A stretch of DNA of 26,279 nucleotides from positions 1 to 26,279 of the forward strand of contig CALKYE010000307.1 in NCBI GenBank assembly GCA_938003765.1, given 5' to 3'. The translations under genes were made by a program, and so were the position numbers. Source of the DNA: an uncultured Planctomycetia bacterium. Its GTDB lineage: Bacteria; Planctomycetota; UBA1135; GCA-002686595. This document shows positions 22,873-26,279 of the stretch, piece after piece (position 1 is the stretch's first letter; each line of letters starts with the position of its first letter). The notes below the pieces were generated by a model. The model had not been told where the DNA came from. It was given only the letters and a program-made list of their open reading frames with translations, and did not search any database.

Positions 22873-23580
22873 AGGCGCCGCGCGACGAGTTTGCGCGAGC
22901 CGCTCGCGCGCGATGCAGCCCAAGATGCCCGTGCCCGCGAGCCACACGCCGCGCACGGTGCCCGAGATCTTCGAATGGCCTCCCTTGCGGCGCGCGTAGT
23001 CGACGGCGACCTCCGCGCAGATAAGGCCCCGACTCGCGGCGCGGATCTGCATCTGCACCGTCCAGCCGAAGGTCGGCGCGTCCATCTCGAGGCGCTCGAG
23101 CCCGGGGCGTGAGATCGCGCGGAACGGACCGAGGTCGGTGAAGCGCACGCCCCACAGCCACGACACCAGTCGCGACGCGAGCACGTTGCCGAAGCGCTGC
23201 GGGAAGGTGAGCGCGCCCCGTTCGCGCCGTCCGAGAGCGCGGGAGCCGATCACCAGCTCGGCGCGCCGCTCGAGGATCGGCCGCACCAAGCGCTCCATCT
23301 GCTCGGGATGGTCGCTGCCGTCGGCGTCCATGAACACGATCACGTCGACCTCGCTCACCGCGCGAATTCCGGCCAGACAAGCGCGCCCGTAGCCCTGCAG
23401 CGGCTCGTGCAGCACCTCGGCGCCGCCCGCCCGCGCCACGGCCGCCGTGTCGTCGCTCGAGCCGTTGTCGACGACCACCACGCGATCCACCCAGCGCGGC
23501 ACGCGCGCGAGCGCCCCACCGAGCGCCGCGCCCTCGTTCAGCGCGGGAATCACCACGGCGATGCGGGACGCGTCGAGCAC
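22303..23580 (-). CDS. DPM1-like GT2 glycosyltransferase, in-frame with a lipoprotein-like C-terminal region
   Basis: The 425-codon frame starts at GTG 23580. Residues 1-230 are a complete DPM1/polyprenyl-phosphate-type GT2: IAVVIPALNEGAAL, VVVDNGSSDDT, FMDADGSDHPEQ (86-88 DAD), DLGPFRAIS and RKGGHSKISGTVRG. Such enzymes move a sugar from a nucleotide donor to a lipid phosphate. Without any stop the frame continues into TRRAAPLLAAVFLALSSC, a textbook lipoprotein signal with Cys248. It then continues into about 175 residues of an unrecognised Cys-containing domain. Either this is a true fusion, or a second gene starts inside (see the entry at 22303-22872). The start codon is only 21 bp from that of the divergent GT2 gene. 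Confidence 0.75.
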   Translation of the reverse strand: MLDASRIAVVIPALNEGAALGGALARVPRWVDRVVVVDNGSSDDTAAVARAGGAEVLHEPLQGYGRACLAGIRAVSEVDVIVFMDADGSDHPEQMERLVRPILERRAELVIGSRALGRRERGALTFPQRFGNVLASRLVSWLWGVRFTDLGPFRAISRPGLERLEMDAPTFGWTVQMQIRAASRGLICAEVAVDYARRKGGHSKISGTVRGVWLAGTGILGCIARERLAQTRRAAPLLAAVFLALSSCAPDAAPLAEAEWGCCDGLWRLEKEACPSSLSVHVENGDGYSSEHFAQLRIALWSDGAVVIREDSSTDRDSRYLRATLDRDVVRRAISVAWRIVYALERDELSCPDQLHMPATRVQVCFAGQWRKVELPAFEPERDPRCAAPLRTLGEIESLLAPLEDAARRAGARYVEFGSALTFQR

Positions 23581-23601
23581 GGCAGAGCTTACGCTCTCGC
23601 G
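23581..23601. promoter_or_regulatory. 21-bp divergent gap with mirrored -10-like elements
   Basis: The only DNA between two divergent glycosyltransferase start codons contains AGAGC-TTAC-GCTCT (23584-23597), a perfect 5-base inverted repeat. It yields a TAnnnT -10-like box on each strand: TACGCT (23590-23595) rightward and TAAGCT (23591-23586) leftward. They lie 6 and 5 bases before the respective GTG. This fits leaderless bidirectional transcription, but the motif is short and degenerate. Confidence 0.4.
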
Positions 23602-25059
23602 GTGATCGTCGAGGTCTACGCGCTCCTCACCGGACTGGTCTCGGTCTTCGGCCTGCACCGCGCCTGGTTGCTCGCACGCTTTCGTTGGGAGGAGCGCCAG
23701 CCGCTCCCGCCGCTCGACCGAGCGCGCGCGCCGCGCGTGACCGTGCAACTTCCGCTCTACAACGAGCGCACGGTCGCTGCGCGCGCCATCCGCGCCGCGG
23801 GGGCGCTCGACTACCCGCGCGAGCAGCTCGAGCTCCAGGTGCTCGACGATTCCGACGACGACACGCGCGCGATCGTCGACGCTGAGGTCGAACGCCTGCG
23901 CGAGCACGGAGTGCGCGCGAGCGTCGTGCGCCGCGACACGCGCGAAGGGTTCAAGGCCGGCGCGCTGGCGAATGGGCTCGCCACGGCGCAGGGCGAGTTC
24001 ATCGCGATCTTCGACGCCGACTTCGAGCCCGCGCGCGACTTCCTGACGCGGCTGATGGGCGCGTTCGAGGACCCGGGTGTCGACCTCGTGCAGGCGCGCT
24101 GGGAGCACCTCAACCGCGAGCACAGCGCCTTCACGCGCGCGCAGGCCGTGTTGCTCGACGGCCACTTCGTCATCACGCACAAGGTCCGCGACGAGCGCGG
24201 CCTGTTCCTGCACTTCAACGGCACGGCCGGCGTGTGGCGGCGCAGCGCGATCGAGCGCGCGGGCGGCTGGCAGCACGACACGCTGACCGAGGACCTCGAC
24301 CTCTCGTACCGCGCGCAGCTCGCCGGCTCGCGCCTGCGCTACGCGGCGCACGTGACCGCGCCGGCGGAACTGCCCGAGCAGATCGCCGCGTTCAAGTCGC
24401 AGCAGGCGCGCTGGGCGCGGGGCACGGTGCAGACCGCGCGCAAGCTCATGCCGCGCATCCTGCGCGCACGCCTGAGCTGGCGCGTGAAGCTCGAGGCCGC
24501 GCTGCACTTCCTGGCGCACGCCGGGCATCCGCTCGTGCTCGCGCTCGTGGCGCTGTTCCCGTTCGCAGTCGGCGCGTCGTCCCAAGTGCGCTGGGGTTGG
24601 TGCGCGCTGTTGCTCGGGCTGTGCACGCCGGCAGTGCTGCTGTTCTACGAACGCGCGCAGCGCGCCATCGGCCGCCCGCTCGGCGCGCGCTTGCTCGACA
24701 GCCTTCTGGCGGTCGTGCTCGGGCTCGGATCGAGCTGGTGGCTAGCGCTCGCCGCGCTGCGCGGACTGTTCGGCGCCACGGGCGAGTTCGTGCGCACGCC
24801 CAAGCGCGGCGACGGGCGCGCTCGCGGTTACGTCGCGAGCGTGCGCGAAGCGCCGGGCGTCGAGTTCGCCTGGTGCCTGTGGGCGGCGTTCGGACTCGTG
24901 CGCGCCGTGCAGTGCGGCGCCTACGCGGCCGCCGCCTTCGCAGCGCTGTACGTCGCGGGCTTCGCCTGGGTCGGTTGGCTCTCGCTGCCGCGCCCGAGCG
25001 ACGCCGACGCCGTCGGGGAACGCGCTCCGAGCGCGCCGCAGTCGCTGCACGAGCGCTGA
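23602..25059 (+). CDS. Processive membrane GT2 glycosyltransferase (cellulose-synthase-like/CslA type)
   Basis: The 485-aa enzyme starts at GTG 23602, directly before an N-terminal membrane helix (about residues 2-22). The catalytic domain has VTVQLPLYNE, Asp82-Asp83 in LDDSDDDT, the metal motif DAD (138-140), TED (229-231) and QQARW (267-271). This is the D, DxD, TED, QxxRW set of processive beta-glycosyltransferases. At least three to four further helices follow (about 305-325, 331-350, 365-390, 425-460). The overall plan resembles bacterial CslA/mannan- or glucan-synthase-like proteins that polymerise and extrude a glycan. Donor and product cannot be told from sequence. It diverges from the DPM1-like GT2, suggesting one glycan or glycolipid pathway. 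Confidence 0.88.
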   Translation: MIVEVYALLTGLVSVFGLHRAWLLARFRWEERQPLPPLDRARAPRVTVQLPLYNERTVAARAIRAAGALDYPREQLELQVLDDSDDDTRAIVDAEVERLREHGVRASVVRRDTREGFKAGALANGLATAQGEFIAIFDADFEPARDFLTRLMGAFEDPGVDLVQARWEHLNREHSAFTRAQAVLLDGHFVITHKVRDERGLFLHFNGTAGVWRRSAIERAGGWQHDTLTEDLDLSYRAQLAGSRLRYAAHVTAPAELPEQIAAFKSQQARWARGTVQTARKLMPRILRARLSWRVKLEAALHFLAHAGHPLVLALVALFPFAVGASSQVRWGWCALLLGLCTPAVLLFYERAQRAIGRPLGARLLDSLLAVVLGLGSSWWLALAALRGLFGATGEFVRTPKRGDGRARGYVASVREAPGVEFAWCLWAAFGLVRAVQCGAYAAAAFAALYVAGFAWVGWLSLPRPSDADAVGERAPSAPQSLHER

Positions 25060-25109
25060 GCGCGACGTCGGTTGCGCCGCCCGACGCGGCTGGTTCTACT
25101 CGCGCGCGC

Positions 25110-26279
25110 TTGAGCACCTCCGCGACGTCGAGATTGAGCATGCAGGGGCTCGTCAAGCGCTTCGGCGCGACGCTGGCCCTCGACGGAGTGGAGCTGAGCG
25201 CGAACGCGGGCGAGGTGCTCGCGCTGGTCGGCGAGAACGGCGCGGGCAAGTCGACGTTGATGAAGGTGCTCGCCGGCGCGCTCGCGCCCGACGCGGGCCG
25301 CATGGAGCTCGACGGCGCGCCGTACGCCCCGCGCTCACCGCTCGAAGCGCGCGAGCGCGGCGTGGCGATGATCCACCAGGAGCTCGCGCTCGCGCCGCAC
25401 CTGTCCGTCGCCGAGAACGTGCTGCTCGGCGCCGAACCGCAGCGCGCTGGACTCATCGACTGGCGCAGCCTGCGCGAGCGCGCGCACGCGGCGCTGACGC
25501 AGCTCGGCCGCGCAGACCTGGACGTGCGTCGACGCGTCGAAGACCTCGCGCCCGCCGAGCGGCAGTTGGTGGAGATCGCGCGCGCCGTGGCCTTCGACGC
25601 GCGCGTGGTCGTGCTCGACGAGCCGACTTCGAGCTTGGGTCGAGAGGACGTCGCGCGGCTGGCGGAGTTGCTCGTGCGCTTGCGCGAGCGCGGCGCGGCC
25701 GTGATCTACATCTCGCACGTCATGGAGGAGATCTTCGCCTTCGCCCAGCGCTACTGCGTGCTGCGCGACGGGCGCTCGGTCGCCAGCGGCGTGTGCGCCG
25801 ACACTTCGTCGCGCGAACTGGTCGCCGCGATGGTCGGACGCGCGGTGGCGCCGCTCGCTCCGCGGAGCACGGAGACGTTCGGAGAAGTCATCGCGCGCGT
25901 GAACGCCCTGCGCGGCGAGCGCCTGCCCCGCGAGGCCACGCTCGAGCTGCGCCGCGGAGAAGTGCTGGGCATCGCAGGACTCGTCGGCGCCGGCCGCACG
26001 GAGTTGCTGCGCGCGCTGATGGGCCTCGAGCGCGTCGTGTCGGGCGAGCTGCGCGTGCTCGACGCGAGCGGAGCGCGCACTCCGCACGAGCGCTGGGAAC
26101 AGGGCGTGGGCATGCTCAGCGAAGACCGCAAGAGCGAAGGGCTCGCGCTGGAGCTCTCGATCGCCGAGAACCTGGGCCTGCCGCGTCTCGCGCGCTTCTC
26201 GCGCGGCGGTCGCTTCGACTCGGCCGGCCTCGAGCGCAGCGCGCGCGAGTGGATCGAGCGCGTGCGCGTGAAGTGCGCG
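25110..26279 (+). CDS. RbsA-like double-domain sugar ABC importer ATPase (partial, runs off window)
   Basis: The 390 codons present cover the first ATPase domain and part of the second; the 3' end lies outside. TTG 25110 is preferred, giving MSTSATSRLSMQGLVKRFG; ATG 25140 is possible. Domain 1 has Walker A GENGAGKST, Q-loop MIHQELALAP, the degenerate signature LAPAERQLVEIARAV typical of sugar importers, Walker B VVVLDEPTSSLG and ISHVMEEIF. Domain 2 has the degenerate GLVGAGRTELLRALMG and GVGMLSEDRKSEGLALELSIAENL. This matches the RbsA/XylG/MglA family. It should pair with the RbsB-like protein at 21293 and a permease expected downstream. It starts 50 bp after the GT2 stop. Confidence 0.93.
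   Translation, partial: MSTSATSRLSMQGLVKRFGATLALDGVELSANAGEVLALVGENGAGKSTLMKVLAGALAPDAGRMELDGAPYAPRSPLEARERGVAMIHQELALAPHLSVAENVLLGAEPQRAGLIDWRSLRERAHAALTQLGRADLDVRRRVEDLAPAERQLVEIARAVAFDARVVVLDEPTSSLGREDVARLAELLVRLRERGAAVIYISHVMEEIFAFAQRYCVLRDGRSVASGVCADTSSRELVAAMVGRAVAPLAPRSTETFGEVIARVNALRGERLPREATLELRRGEVLGIAGLVGAGRTELLRALMGLERVVSGELRVLDASGARTPHERWEQGVGMLSEDRKSEGLALELSIAENLGLPRLARFSRGGRFDSAGLERSAREWIERVRVKCA

Overview
The window is very GC-rich, densely coding DNA from a Gram-negative-type (two-membrane) bacterium. It encodes lipoproteins, an outer-membrane efflux channel and a membrane-fusion protein. High GC, carboxypeptidase-regulatory-like beta domains, an exported formylglycine-generating enzyme and many TTG/GTG starts would fit Planctomycetota or a similar soil or aquatic lineage. 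This is an inference from gene style; there is no rRNA or marker gene. No tRNA, rRNA, CRISPR array, transposase or phage gene was seen.

Left block (about 165-7232, all minus strand). A lipoprotein-type formylglycine-generating enzyme (FGE) with its catalytic Cys pair intact lies downstream of a five-gene efflux operon, transcribed right to left as tetR - devC - devA - devB - outer-membrane factor. Two of its junctions are ATGA/GTGA overlaps. A 29-bp near-perfect palindrome directly at the tetR start, with a TTGACA box behind it, looks like the autoregulatory operator. Upstream is a SOUL-family heme-binding lipoprotein.

Middle (7233-8745). A divergent intergenic region holds a GC-rich cloverleaf-like fold (7276-7357). 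It is followed by a plus-strand secreted protein with two FAS1 (fasciclin) domains and a strong intrinsic terminator. A short signal-peptide ORF that runs antisense into the fucosidase gene may be a gene remnant.

Core (8746-21143, minus strand). Eleven co-oriented genes form an L-fucose utilisation cluster: iclR - Gfo/Idh/MocA oxidoreductase - L-fuconolactonase-like amidohydrolase - L-fuconate dehydratase - DHRS6-like SDR - FAH-family hydrolase - secreted beta-domain protein - LhgO-like FAD oxidase - VOC lipoprotein - Ldh2-family dehydrogenase - GH29 alpha-L-fucosidase lipoprotein. The logic is the non-phosphorylative route: the fucosidase releases L-fucose, a dehydrogenase (absent in classical form; the Gfo/Idh/MocA protein is the candidate) makes the lactone, and lactonase, dehydratase, SDR and hydrolase carry it to pyruvate plus L-lactate. 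The two L-2-hydroxyacid-type oxidoreductases could handle the lactate. Most junctions overlap or are a few bases apart, so translational coupling is likely.

Right block (21144-26279). A symmetric divergent promoter/operator (21220-21258) separates iclR from a plus-strand RbsB-like sugar-binding lipoprotein. The matching RbsA-like double ATPase begins only at 25110 and runs off the window. Between them is a pair of divergent glycosyltransferase genes whose start codons are only 21 bp apart. One is a DPM1-like GT2 that continues in frame, with no stop, into a lipoprotein-like domain; the other is a processive, cellulose-synthase-like membrane GT2.
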